From positions 1 to 34,344 of the forward strand of contig CANJOI010000008.1 in NCBI GenBank assembly GCA_947475365.1: a stretch of 34,344 bases of DNA, written 5' to 3'. A program made the position numbers and the translations under genes. The notes under the pieces were generated by a model. It saw only the letters and a list, made by a program, of their open reading frames with translations, was not told the origin of the DNA and made no database searches. Positions 1-8,115 of the stretch are shown piece by piece (positions within the stretch are counted from its first letter, which is position 1; every line of letters starts with the position of its first letter). The DNA is from Fidelibacterota bacterium. Its GTDB lineage: Bacteria; Pseudomonadota; Alphaproteobacteria; Rhodospirillales; Rhodospirillaceae.

Positions 1-585
1 CGGCGTCGTGGTCATGAGGCGCTTGGTTTCCTCGTCAAAGCGCTGCGACCAATCGAAGGCGGCGTCGGGAGTCTGCCAGTTCATGCGGCGCAGGTTGTGC
101 ACCACATTGCCGCTGGCGGCGATCAGGATGCCCTTGTCACGCAAAGGTGCCAGCCGCGCGCCCAGCTCCAGGTGTTCGGCGAAGGATTTCCTGGCGTCCA
201 AGGACAGCTGCAGCACCGGCACATCGGCCTTGGGGAAAGCATGCACCAGCACCGACCAGGTGCCGTGATCCAGGCCCCAGGTGGTGTCGGGCGCGGCGCC
301 TACCGCCGCGGCAACTTCCTGCGCGATCTCCGGCGACCCCGGCGCGGCGTATGTCACGGCCGAGAGCGCTGGCGGGAAGCCATGGAAATCGTAGATGGTC
401 TTGGGCCTGGCCTCGGCGGTGACGCGGGTGCCCTCGCCCAGCCAATGGGCCGACACCATGAGGATACCGCGCGGCTTGGGGATGCTGTCGCCGAAGGCAC
501 GCCACGCCTCGGTGTAGCGATTGCGTTCCAGGGCGTTCATGGGCGAGCCATGCCCGAAGAAGACGGCGGGGAGAGAGTGGGTCAT
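1..585 (-). CDS. ygiD: Extradiol dioxygenase, 4,5-DOPA dioxygenase family (3' end outside window)
   Basis: The reading frame starts at the ATG at 585 and stays open for 195 codons to the window edge, so the C-terminal part is missing (the family is usually about 260 residues). The N-terminus reads FFGHGSPMNAL, followed by a SAHW motif. The two histidines, H12 and H47, are 35 residues apart, the same spacing as metal ligands H22 and H57 of E. coli YgiD. Further on is a GNVVHNLRRMNW segment typical of this class III ring-cleavage fold. Family members open catechol rings such as DOPA using one Zn/Fe ion. The natural substrate cannot be told from sequence. It lies downstream of the efflux permease on the same strand, separated by 86 bases with a hairpin, so co-transcription is possible but unproven. 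Confidence 0.85.
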   Translation of the reverse strand, partial: MTHSLPAVFFGHGSPMNALERNRYTEAWRAFGDSIPKPRGILMVSAHWLGEGTRVTAEARPKTIYDFHGFPPALSAVTYAAPGSPEIAQEVAAAVGAAPDTTWGLDHGTWSVLVHAFPKADVPVLQLSLDARKSFAEHLELGARLAPLRDKGILIAASGNVVHNLRRMNWQTPDAAFDWSQRFDEETKRLMTTTP

Positions 586-622
586 GGGGAGAATGTAGGT
601 GGAGAACGCGCCTTGCGCCACC

Positions 623-651
623 AAGTCCCCCCTCTTGCGAGGGGAGGACTT
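623..651. repeat. Intergenic hairpin between efflux permease and dioxygenase genes
   Basis: A 12-bp stem with one bulged A at 645 and a TTGC loop: left arm 623-634, right arm 639-651. No run of T follows it on either strand, so it is a poor intrinsic terminator. It could be an mRNA-stabilising 3' structure or a dispersed palindromic repeat. Confidence 0.5.
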
Positions 652-671
652 TGACAGGCCCTTGAGCGGCT

Positions 672-3600
672 TTAAGCGTGCTGGTGCACCAGTTCGGTCT
701 TGGTCACGCCCTTTTCAACGCTGCGGATCAGCACATAGAACACCGGCGTCAGGAACAGGCCGAAAACCGTGACGCCGAGCATGCCGGAGAACACCGCCAC
801 GCCCATGGCGTGGCGCATTTCGGCGCCGGCGCCTGACGACAGCACCAGCGGCAGCACACCCATGATGAACGCCAGCGAGGTCATGAGGATCGGGCGCAGG
901 CGCAGGCGGGCGGCTTCCACCGCGGCCTCCACCATCGACCGCCCCTGGATCTCCAGCTCGCGGGCGAACTCCACGATCAGGATGGCGTTCTTACAGGCCA
1001 GTCCGATCAAGACGAAGAAGCCGATCTGGGTGAACAGGTTGTTGTCGCCGCCCGTGATCCAGACCCCGCCGATGGCGCCAAGCAGACACAGCGGCACGAT
1101 CAGGATGATGGCCAGCGGCAGGAACAGGCTTTCGTACTGCGCCGCCAGCACCAGGTAGACCAGCAGCACGCAGATCGGGAACACGATCAGCGCGGTATTG
1201 CCCGAGAGTATCTGCTGGTAGGTCAGCTCGGTCCACTCGTAGCCCATACCCGGCGGCAGGGTCTCATCCAGGATCTTGGTGATCGCCGCTTGCGCCTGCC
1301 CCGTGGAATAGCCCGGCGCCGGGCCGCCGTTGAGGTCGGCCGAACGGTAGGCGTTGTAGCGCATGGCGCTGTCCGGGCCGCTGGAGGACGACACATCCAC
1401 CACGGCGCCCAAGGGCACCATGCGGCCTTCGAAGTTGCGGGTCTGCAGCTTCAGGATCGAGTCAGGCGACGAGCGGAACTCCTTGTCCGCCTGCGCCACC
1501 ACCTGATACGTGCGCCCGAACTTGTTGAAGTCGTTCACATAGAGCGAGCCCAGGTAGATCTGCATGGTGTTGAACACATCCTGCACATCCACGCCCAACT
1601 GCATGGCCTTGGTGCGGTCGAGGTTGGCGAGCAGCTGCGGCGTATTGATCTCATAACCCGTGAACACGCCGGCCAGTTCCGGCGTCTTGGCCGCCTTGGC
1701 GGTCACCTGCTTCATGGCCGCGTCGAGGGCCTCGTAACCCTGGTCGGTGCGGTCCTCCACCTGCAGCTTAAAGCCGCCGATGGTGCCGAGACCCTGCACG
1801 GGCGGCGGCGGGAAGATGGCGATGAAGGCATCCTGCACGCCCATGTACTTCTTCTGCAGGCTCTGCGAGATGGCGAAGCCTGACAGGGCCGCGCCCTTGC
1901 GCTCCTCGAACGGCTTCAGGCTGACGAACACGATGCCGGCGGACGGACTGTTGATGAAGCCGTTGATGGAAAGACCCGGGAACGCGATGGCGCTTTCCAC
2001 GCCCGGTTCCTGCAGCGCGATCTCGGACATCTTGCGGATCACCGCTTCGGTGCGGTCGAGGGTGGCGCCGGCGGGAAGCTGCGCGAAGCTCACCAGGTAC
2101 TGTTTGTCCTGCACCGGCACGAAGCCCGGGGGCACCATCTGGAAGCCGAACCAGGTCAGCGCGATCAGGGCGCCGTAGACCGCGAGCGCGCCGGTCTTGC
2201 GGCCCAGGATGCCGACCACACCCTTGCCGTACTTGTCCGAGCTGCGGCCGAAGAAGGAATTGAAGCGGCGGAAGAAACCGCCGAACACCTTGTCCATGCC
2301 GCGGGTGAGCGCGTCCTTGGGCGCGCGATGGTCCTTGAGCAAGGTGGCGGCCAGGGCCGGCGACAGGGTCAGCGAGTTGAAGCCCGAGATGATCGCCGAG
2401 AAGGCGATGGTCAGCGCGAACTGGCGGTAGAACTCACCGGTCAGGCCGCTGATGAAGGCGATCGGCACGAACACCGCCAGCAGCACCAGGGCGATGGCGA
2501 TGATGGGTCCGGTCACTTCATCCATGGCCTTGAGCGTGGCGTCACGCGGATTGAGGCCATTCTCAATGTTGCGCTCGACATTCTCGACCACAACGATGGC
2601 GTCATCGACCACGATGCCGATGGCCAGTACCAGGCCGAACAGGGACAGCGCGTTGATCGAGAATCCGAACAGATGCATGGCCGCGAAGGTGCCGACGATG
2701 GACACGGGCACGGCCAGCAACGGAATCACCGAGGCGCGCCACGTCTGCAGGAACAGGATCACCACCAGCACCACCAGGGCGACGGCTTCCAGCAGCGTAT
2801 GCACCACGGCTTCGATGGACCCGCGCACGAACACGGTCGGGTCGTAGACAATGGAATATTCCAGGCCTTCCGGGAACGCCTTGGACAGCGTCTTCATGGT
2901 GGCGCGGACCTGGTTGGAGATCTCGATGGCGTTGGAGCCGGGCGCCTGGAAAATCGGGATGGCGACCGCCTGCTTGTTATCGAGCAGCGAGCGCAGGCCG
3001 TAGGTGGCCGCATCCACCTCGATGCGGGCCACATCTTTCAGGCGGGTCACGACGCCGCCGGCATCGCGCTTGATGATGATGTCGGCGAACTGGTCGGCGT
3101 CGGTCAGGCGCCCCTGGGCGCTCACCGGCAGCTGCAACTCCACGCCGTTATTATAGGGCGGGCCGCCGATGACGCCCGCGGCCACCTGCACGTTCTGGCG
3201 GCGGATGGCGGCGACCACTTCGTCGGCGGTCATGCCGCGCTCGGCGACCTTTTGCGGGTTGAGCCAGATGCGCATGGCGTAGTCGCCCGAGCCAAACAAC
3301 TGCACACTGCCGATGCCGGGGATCTTCGCGAGCTGATCCTTGACGTTGAGGGTCGCGTAGTTGCGCAGGTACAGCATGTCATAGCGGTCGTTGGGCGAGC
3401 GCAGGTGCACGACCATGGTCAGGTCGGGCGAGCTCTTGACCGTGGTGACGCCGATCTGGCGGGTGACATCAGGCAGGCGCGACAAGGCCTGATTGACGCG
3501 GTTCTGCACCAGCTGCGTGGCGAGGTCCGCGTTGGTGCCGAGCTTGAAGGTGACGGTGAGGGTCAACGTGCCGTCGCTGGCGGCCTGGGAGAACATATAG

Positions 3601-3833
3601 AGCATGTTCTCGACCCCATTGACCTGCTCCTCCAACGGCGTCGCCACGGTTTCGGCGATGACCTTCGGGTTCGCGCCCGGGTACATGGCGCGCACCACCA
3701 CCGACGGCGGCACCACTTCCGGGTACTCGGAGATCGGCAACTGGAACATGGAGATCAACCCCGCCAGGAAGATGATCACCGAAATCACGCCGGCGAAGAT
3801 CGGGCGGTCGACAAAGAATTTGGAGAGGCGCAT
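672..3833 (-). CDS. RND multidrug efflux permease (HAE1 family, MexF/AcrB-like)
   Basis: Inner-membrane proton/drug antiporter of a tripartite efflux pump, 1053 residues, the normal length for AcrB/MexF. The N-terminus MRLSKFFVDRPIFA is diagnostic. Transmembrane helix 4 carries GIVVDDAIVVVEN with the paired proton-relay aspartates at 410-411, and the C-terminal half has GLACKNAILIVEFA with the matching lysine. Two large periplasmic porter loops separate the helix bundles. The ATG at 3833 was chosen because an AAGGA ribosome-binding site sits 7 bases upstream and the family N-terminus begins there. In-frame codons further upstream run through a terminator hairpin. The adaptor gene lies immediately upstream. 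No outer-membrane TolC/OprM-type gene is in the window, so the pump must use one encoded elsewhere. The drug range is not predictable. Confidence 0.95.
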   Translation of the reverse strand: MRLSKFFVDRPIFAGVISVIIFLAGLISMFQLPISEYPEVVPPSVVVRAMYPGANPKVIAETVATPLEEQVNGVENMLYMFSQAASDGTLTLTVTFKLGTNADLATQLVQNRVNQALSRLPDVTRQIGVTTVKSSPDLTMVVHLRSPNDRYDMLYLRNYATLNVKDQLAKIPGIGSVQLFGSGDYAMRIWLNPQKVAERGMTADEVVAAIRRQNVQVAAGVIGGPPYNNGVELQLPVSAQGRLTDADQFADIIIKRDAGGVVTRLKDVARIEVDAATYGLRSLLDNKQAVAIPIFQAPGSNAIEISNQVRATMKTLSKAFPEGLEYSIVYDPTVFVRGSIEAVVHTLLEAVALVVLVVILFLQTWRASVIPLLAVPVSIVGTFAAMHLFGFSINALSLFGLVLAIGIVVDDAIVVVENVERNIENGLNPRDATLKAMDEVTGPIIAIALVLLAVFVPIAFISGLTGEFYRQFALTIAFSAIISGFNSLTLSPALAATLLKDHRAPKDALTRGMDKVFGGFFRRFNSFFGRSSDKYGKGVVGILGRKTGALAVYGALIALTWFGFQMVPPGFVPVQDKQYLVSFAQLPAGATLDRTEAVIRKMSEIALQEPGVESAIAFPGLSINGFINSPSAGIVFVSLKPFEERKGAALSGFAISQSLQKKYMGVQDAFIAIFPPPPVQGLGTIGGFKLQVEDRTDQGYEALDAAMKQVTAKAAKTPELAGVFTGYEINTPQLLANLDRTKAMQLGVDVQDVFNTMQIYLGSLYVNDFNKFGRTYQVVAQADKEFRSSPDSILKLQTRNFEGRMVPLGAVVDVSSSSGPDSAMRYNAYRSADLNGGPAPGYSTGQAQAAITKILDETLPPGMGYEWTELTYQQILSGNTALIVFPICVLLVYLVLAAQYESLFLPLAIILIVPLCLLGAIGGVWITGGDNNLFTQIGFFVLIGLACKNAILIVEFARELEIQGRSMVEAAVEAARLRLRPILMTSLAFIMGVLPLVLSSGAGAEMRHAMGVAVFSGMLGVTVFGLFLTPVFYVLIRSVEKGVTKTELVHQHA

Positions 3834-3845
3834 CTGGATGTCCTT

Positions 3846-3860
3846 GCGGGGATGTCCCGC
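3846..3860 (-). promoter_or_regulatory. Small hairpin abutting the permease ribosome-binding site
   Basis: A 5-bp GCGGG/CCCGC stem with a 5-base loop ends directly beside the AAGGA ribosome-binding site (complement of 3841-3845) of the RND permease. It could modulate translation initiation. This is an inference from position only. Confidence 0.3.
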
Positions 3861-3879
3861 GAGAGAAAGAATTAGGTAG

Positions 3880-3912
3880 AAAAAAAAAGCGGGTGGCCCG
3901 GGGGCCACCCGC
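3880..3912 (-). terminator. Intrinsic terminator between adaptor and permease genes
   Basis: Read on the minus strand, a perfect 10-11 bp G+C-rich stem (arms 3902-3912 and 3889-3899, 2-4 base loop) is followed immediately by nine T residues (complement of 3880-3888). This is a textbook Rho-independent terminator. It lies 16 bases after the adaptor stop codon and 46 bases before the permease start, inside what is otherwise a standard two-gene efflux operon. It should reduce permease transcription relative to the adaptor or act as an attenuator. Confidence 0.85.
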
Positions 3913-3928
3913 GAGTTGGCAGGAAGAG

Positions 3929-5122
3929 TTAGTTTTTGTTGTTGAAGGCGAGCTTCTGCGCGGCCGGAACTTCGGTCGCCTGGACCGTGGCGTTGGGACG
4001 CACGTGCTGCAGACCGCCGGTGATCACGCGCTCGCCGGCTTCGATGCCGGAGAGCACCACGCGCCGGCCGTCGACCTGCTGGCCGAGGGCGACCTCGCGG
4101 TAAGCGACCTTGTTGTCAGCGCCCACCACGAATACGAACTTCTTGCTCTGGTCGTTGCCGATGGCGCGTTCCGGCACCAGCAGCACCTGGGCGTCGGTGG
4201 CGTTGGCCAGTTTCACCTGGGCGAACATGCCGGGCGTCAGGCTGCCGTCGGCGTTATCGAATTTGGCGCGGGCGCGGATGGTGCCCGACGCCGTGTCGAT
4301 GCGGTTGTCGAAGCTGTGGATGGCGCCCTTCACCGGATGGGCTTCGTCGCCCGCCACGGTCAGCTCCACCGGGATGGCGCGTTCCTTGTCGGCGGTGTCG
4401 GCGACGCTGCGGATGCTTTTCAGGTAGGTCTGCTCGTCCACCTCGAAGTCGGCGTAGATGCTGTCCTTGGAGACCACCGAGGTCAGCACCGGCGCATTGG
4501 CGCCGGTCTGGACCAGGTTGCCCACGGTGATCTCGGCGCGGCTGACCCGGCCGGCGATGGGGGCCTTCACATAGGCATGGTCCAGGTCGACCCGGGCCTG
4601 CTTCAACTCGGCGAGGGCGCCCTGCACCTGGGCCTGGGCGACCCGGTAGGCGTTGGCCCGCTGGTCATGGATGGTCTGGGCCACATCCTGGGTTTTGAGC
4701 AAATTGACCGCCCGGTCGAGCTCCATCTTGGCCAGGTCCTGGCTGGTATTGGCCGAGGCCAGGTTGGCTTCGGCGCGGGCCACGGCGGCCTCATAGGGGC
4801 GGGCGTCGATGACGAACAGCACGTCGCCGGCCTTCACGGTCTGGCCGTCCTGGAAACGCACCTCGGTAATACGACCCGAGACTTCCGGGCGCACCTGGGC
4901 GAAGTCCACCGCCTGTAAACGGCCGGAAAACGCCGACCAGATGCGGACATTGCGGGGATTCAGGGTCTCGACGCTGACCGGGATGGCCGGGGCGGCCACG
5001 GGGGTGGGCTCCGCCTGGGCGCGGAAGCCGCCGGTGACGGTGACGCCGGCGCCGCCCAGGATAATGGCGGCGGCCGTACCGAGCAGGAGGGTGCGGTCTT
5101 TGAGGAGCTTGGTAAGGGACAT
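3929..5122 (-). CDS. RND efflux periplasmic adaptor subunit (membrane fusion protein, MexE/AcrA-like)
   Basis: 397-residue adaptor bridging the RND permease and an outer-membrane channel. The N-terminus has a basic stretch followed by a hydrophobic helix (LLLGTAAAIILGGAG) acting as signal or anchor. I see no lipobox cysteine. A lipoyl-like half (RPEVSGRITEVRFQDGQTVK) is followed by an alpha-helical hairpin rich in A, E and Q, then the second lipoyl half (YVKAPIAGRVSRAEITVGNLV) and beta-barrel segments (SLTPGMFAQVKL). The ATG at 5122 was preferred over the in-frame ATG at 5152 because GGAG lies 7 bases before it and the upstream ATG has no ribosome-binding site. It is the first gene of the pump operon, with a promoter and TetR-type operator directly upstream and a terminator directly downstream. 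Confidence 0.93.
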   Translation of the reverse strand: MSLTKLLKDRTLLLGTAAAIILGGAGVTVTGGFRAQAEPTPVAAPAIPVSVETLNPRNVRIWSAFSGRLQAVDFAQVRPEVSGRITEVRFQDGQTVKAGDVLFVIDARPYEAAVARAEANLASANTSQDLAKMELDRAVNLLKTQDVAQTIHDQRANAYRVAQAQVQGALAELKQARVDLDHAYVKAPIAGRVSRAEITVGNLVQTGANAPVLTSVVSKDSIYADFEVDEQTYLKSIRSVADTADKERAIPVELTVAGDEAHPVKGAIHSFDNRIDTASGTIRARAKFDNADGSLTPGMFAQVKLANATDAQVLLVPERAIGNDQSKKFVFVVGADNKVAYREVALGQQVDGRRVVLSGIEAGERVITGGLQHVRPNATVQATEVPAAQKLAFNNKN

Positions 5123-5163
5123 GGAGGCTCTCCGGAACATGGTGCAGTGCAATGTGTGGTGGG

Positions 5164-5193
5164 GTATCTAGTCCTAGTTGACCGGTAAGTCAA
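5164..5193 (-). promoter_or_regulatory. Adaptor-gene promoter overlapped by TetR-type operator
   Basis: On the minus strand a -35-like TTGACT is followed after 17 bases by a weak -10-like TAGATA. Overlapping the -35 and spacer is the 20-mer TTGACTTACCGGTCAACTAG (complement of 5174-5193) with an inverted core around ACCGGT. The same element, with about 14 identical positions in the same register, occurs in front of the tetR gene at 5932-5951. This is the expected layout for repression of the pump by the neighbouring TetR protein. Confidence 0.6.
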
Positions 5194-5204
5194 ATATCAG
5201 TTTT

Positions 5205-5229
5205 AAAAAAAGGCCGCGGGTTGCGCGGC
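5205..5229 (-). terminator. Intrinsic terminator of the tetR gene
   Basis: Read on the minus strand, GCCGCG and CGCGGC arms (5224-5229 and 5213-5218) enclose a 5-base loop and are followed after one base by seven T (complement of 5205-5211). It lies about 60 bases after the tetR stop and just upstream of the adaptor promoter, insulating the two units. Confidence 0.75.
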
Positions 5230-5288
5230 GGAGGACAGGACCGCTGTTCAGCGGCCGGTCGGCGGTGGGTTATTCCCCGGGCGGGTGG

Positions 5289-5915
5289 TCAGGCGACGCG
5301 TTTGGCTTGTTCGTCGGCAACCCCAAGCACCTTAAACATGCCGGTCTTGAGGGTGCGCTTCAGCGCGCTGAGGTCGTTCTGGATGCGGGCCACCGTCAGC
5401 TGCCCGACGATGAATGTCGAGAGTTCGGCGGCCTTGGCCTTGGCGTCGGTGTCGGCCGCGACCAAGCCTTCCGCGATCAGGTCGCGAATAGCGTTTTCAT
5501 AGTAGCGTTCCTTGCGCCCCAGGATCTCATCGAAGGCCTGGCGTACCCCGGATTCCTGTCCTGCAATCTCGGAACCTAAGGAAACACAGGGGCAACCGCA
5601 GACTTTGCCGTAAAGCTTGGCTGCGTCTTCCTGGCCGGCGATCATGTGATCGGCCAGGGCTGAGAAACGCTGCAGCGGCGGATTGCTGGCCGAGAAAATG
5701 GCGTCGTACTCGGGCTTGATACAGGCGAAGGTCTCTTCCATCGAGGCGATCGCCAGATCGACCTTCGACGGGAAAAAATGATAAAAGCTGCCCTTCTTCA
5801 CACCGGCGGCTTTGCAGATGTCATCGACGCTGACGGCGCCGTAGCTGGAGGTCCACAGCAGTTGCCAAGCCGTGTCGATCAGCTTCTGTTTGGTGGTGTT
5901 GGGCGCGCACTTCAT
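5289..5915 (-). CDS. TetR/AcrR family transcriptional regulator of the adjacent efflux pump
   Basis: 208 residues, a usual TetR length. The N-terminal helix-turn-helix is clear (AVSVDDICKAAGVKKGSFYHFFPSK, about residues 27-51). The ligand-binding C-terminal domain has no assignable ligand. It contains an unusual CGCPC motif with cysteines at 106, 108 and 110, in addition to C3, C34 and C65, which might give thiol or electrophile sensitivity (inference). The gene lies upstream of the adaptor on the same strand but has its own terminator and its own promoter. A 20-bp operator-like element occurs in both its promoter and the adaptor promoter, so autoregulation and pump repression are likely. The ATG at 5915 fits the family N-terminus. 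Confidence 0.93.
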   Translation of the reverse strand: MKCAPNTTKQKLIDTAWQLLWTSSYGAVSVDDICKAAGVKKGSFYHFFPSKVDLAIASMEETFACIKPEYDAIFSASNPPLQRFSALADHMIAGQEDAAKLYGKVCGCPCVSLGSEIAGQESGVRQAFDEILGRKERYYENAIRDLIAEGLVAADTDAKAKAAELSTFIVGQLTVARIQNDLSALKRTLKTGMFKVLGVADEQAKRVA

Positions 5916-5923
5916 AGGACATC

Positions 5924-5951
5924 AATATGGACCTGTTTACCGATCAGTCAA
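5924..5951 (-). promoter_or_regulatory. tetR promoter with operator copy
   Basis: On the minus strand, TTGACT (-35) and TATTGA (-10) are separated by 18 bases. The element TTGACTGATCGGTAAACAGG (complement of 5932-5951) overlaps the -35 and spacer and aligns with the element in front of the adaptor gene. Only about 60 bases separate tetR from the divergent acetyltransferase gene, so the operator may also influence that gene. Confidence 0.6.
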
Positions 5952-5972
5952 GTGGCAAGCTAGGCCATTGAA

Positions 5973-6503
5973 ATGACAGGTCCGTTCCCGGACATCGTTA
6001 CGCCCCGCCTGATTTTGCGGGGTCCGGAGTCCGCTGATGCTGCCCGGATTTCCCAGTTGATCACGCCTGGCGTGGCCCGCTGGGTCGGCTCATGGGCCTA
6101 TCCTTTCACACCCCGAATGGCCGAGGAGCGCATCTCCGGCGCCCGCGCTTGGACGGAACAGCGCAAGGCCGCACCCTTTGTGGTCACACGCCGGGAGGAC
6201 GGCGCGATTTTGGGATGGATCGGCGTCACAAAGGTCGCACCGGACCGCGGCACACTCGGCTATTGGCTGGGTGAGGACTTCCACGGCCACGGCTATATGC
6301 GCGAGGCCGGCCCGCCGGCCCTGCGCGCCGCCTTCGACTGGCTGGACGTGCCGGTGATCGACGCCGTGGCCCAACTGGCAAACGCCGCCTCCTTCGCGGT
6401 GATGAATACCTGTGGGATGACCCCTGTGGGCAACCGCATGGTGTTCGCGCCTTCGCGCAATGTCGAAGACATGTGCGGCGTCTACGAAGCGCGGCGGGTC
6501 TGA
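5973..6503 (+). CDS. GNAT family N-acetyltransferase (RimJ/RimL-like)
   Basis: 176 residues. The opening TPRLILRGPESADAARI is the typical start of RimJ/RimL-type GNATs. The centre has the acetyl-CoA-binding beta-bulge region (LGYWLGEDFHGHGYMREA), followed by the late NxxSxxVMNxCGM-like segment (NAASFAVMNTCGMTPVG). It probably acetylates a small amine or a protein N-terminus; the substrate is unknown. It is transcribed divergently from tetR across 57 bases and its 3' end overlaps the convergent CXXCH gene by 22 bases. The ribosome-binding site is weak. Confidence 0.85.
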   Translation: MTGPFPDIVTPRLILRGPESADAARISQLITPGVARWVGSWAYPFTPRMAEERISGARAWTEQRKAAPFVVTRREDGAILGWIGVTKVAPDRGTLGYWLGEDFHGHGYMREAGPPALRAAFDWLDVPVIDAVAQLANAASFAVMNTCGMTPVGNRMVFAPSRNVEDMCGVYEARRV

Positions 6504-7747
6504 ACAAAAGCCCGGAAGGACGGCTTGGTGACCACCAGGATTTCGCGCACCGCGCTTGCTTCCCTCACCTGGCCGGCATCGAGCCGTTCAACCATCCGGC
6601 CGTAGATCGCGTCCCGCGCCGCGCGCGGCAAGGCGTCGAAGGCCTCGCTGTAGATCATATAGCTGCAGGGATAAGCGAGCAGGCGCGTCTTCAGGTCAAG
6701 CTGGGTGAGCCCCCTGCCCTTGGCGTCGCGTGGGCCTTGGGCGCTGAAGGCCTTGGCGTATGGGGTCATTTCCACGGGGGTCAGCGGCGCTTCGTCCACG
6801 AACAGCATGTAGTCCGCGACGTCTTTGGCGTCGTTGGCCAGCAGGGTTTTTGCGAGCGCCGCGTCGCCCTGCGACAGCGCGATGCGTGCGTCCCACCCAA
6901 TGCGCGTCAGCAGATTGCCCATCTGCATCTGGTGATCAAACAGAAGATGCGCCGCCGCGTCGCTGCGGCCGGAGGGGTATCCTGCACCCGGCAGGTTGGC
7001 CAGCAAAGGCGCGATGTCCGTGGCCGGCGCCTGGATGTCGTCATCCGCGAGGGCCTTGTTGCCCGCGTGCACGACGCCGGCGGCGCCGGTCACATACCAG
7101 CCGCCCCAGCGATCCTTAAGCGGGGTGCGGTGATCGGGCGTGCTGCCGCCCAGGCGCGCGATCACGCGGCCGGTGATGGTCGCGGCCACGCTGCGGTCCA
7201 AGGTTCCGGGCACGCCCGCCGACAGGCGCGAGAGATGGCAGTTCAGGCATTCATCGCTGCGCCGCTCAAACCGGGGTGGCGCATCCGATTGCTGATCCAG
7301 CGTGTAGAACACCCGCCCCTGCGCCCTGTCCTGCACGGAGATCTCGATGAACGGCGCGTCTTTTATGAACGCGACGGCCACTTGGTCGTTGAAATAGACC
7401 GCGCGCGGCGTCCGCGGCGAGATGTGCTGGCGCTGCAGGCTGGTGCGCGCGAACACCAGGAGCTGGCTGTCCACGGGCACTTTCAGCGCCGCGAGCAAGG
7501 CCGGCAGGTAGCCGCTTTGGACATCGAACGCGAGCCTGGCTTTGCCGTCCGCCAGGGCCTGATCGAGGCGCGCCACCGCGTCATCGGTCGCGCGCGTGTA
7601 ATACCCAATAGCCGGATGATCCGGCGGCGGCAGCCAGTCGCGCGTGGCAATGGGTCCATGCGCGTCGGCGGCCGACAGCGTCCATTCGGGATTGGCGGCC
7701 TGCGCAGCGAGCGGCATCAGCGCCAATGCCGGAATGAGCCGCTTCAC
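6482..7747 (-). CDS. Secreted protein with a single CXXCH (haem c-type) motif
   Basis: 421 residues with a signal peptide (MKRLIPALALMPLAAQAA). A single CLNCH motif at about residues 167-171 matches the CXXCH haem-attachment signature of c-type cytochromes, preceded by ERRSDE and followed by LSRLSAGVPG. The rest has no fold I recognise. The middle resembles periplasmic conserved hypothetical proteins sometimes annotated as cytochrome-like. If haem is bound, it could be a periplasmic redox protein. It is the last gene of a minus-strand trio: its start overlaps the stop of the small membrane protein by 4 bases (ATGA), so the two are translationally coupled. The 3' end overlaps the convergent GNAT gene. 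Confidence 0.75.
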   Translation of the reverse strand: MKRLIPALALMPLAAQAANPEWTLSAADAHGPIATRDWLPPPDHPAIGYYTRATDDAVARLDQALADGKARLAFDVQSGYLPALLAALKVPVDSQLLVFARTSLQRQHISPRTPRAVYFNDQVAVAFIKDAPFIEISVQDRAQGRVFYTLDQQSDAPPRFERRSDECLNCHLSRLSAGVPGTLDRSVAATITGRVIARLGGSTPDHRTPLKDRWGGWYVTGAAGVVHAGNKALADDDIQAPATDIAPLLANLPGAGYPSGRSDAAAHLLFDHQMQMGNLLTRIGWDARIALSQGDAALAKTLLANDAKDVADYMLFVDEAPLTPVEMTPYAKAFSAQGPRDAKGRGLTQLDLKTRLLAYPCSYMIYSEAFDALPRAARDAIYGRMVERLDAGQVREASAVREILVVTKPSFRAFVQTRRAS

Positions 7748-8103
7748 GCGCCGCGCGCCTTACGCTGGTCGTAGAGCCACTTGGCGCCGCAGGCGAGCAC
7801 CACCCCCAGGATCAGCACCACTTTGCGCAAGTGCTGGCTGTCTTCGTCCAGGATCGGGATGAACTTGTAGGCCGCGATGTAGAGCACGAAAGAGAACACG
7901 GCCCAGGAGGACTCGATCCAGGCCAGGGCGAAAAGCCCCGCGAGACAGATGAGATACAGCCACCACAGCGGCGGTTGCTCGCCCTGGAACACCTTGATCA
8001 GCGCGGTCACGAAAGCAAGGGCCGTTACCGCCAGCATGAAGATGCGCAAACGCCGCGCCCAGGTGACGGGTTGTTCTTGCGCTGCGGCTTCCGGCTCGGA
8101 CAT
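7744..8103 (-). CDS. Small integral membrane protein, function unknown
   Basis: 119 residues. After a charged N-terminal segment (about 20 residues) come hydrophobic stretches at roughly 22-40, 47-62, 66-82 and 92-108 (for example WWLYLICLAGLFALAW and VVLILGVVLACGAKW), giving three to four transmembrane helices and a basic C-terminus. I do not recognise the family. It lies 12 bases after the penicillin-acylase-type gene and overlaps the CXXCH gene by 4 bases, so the three form one operon. GAGAG lies upstream of the ATG. Confidence 0.75.
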   Translation of the reverse strand: MSEPEAAAQEQPVTWARRLRIFMLAVTALAFVTALIKVFQGEQPPLWWLYLICLAGLFALAWIESSWAVFSFVLYIAAYKFIPILDEDSQHLRKVVLILGVVLACGAKWLYDQRKARGA

Positions 8104-8115
8104 CTTCGTCTCTCT

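Noticed and set aside
2328-3875. A 515-codon plus-strand open frame opposite the RND permease
   Set aside because: Antisense shadow with His/Asp/Gln-rich composition and no recognisable motif.
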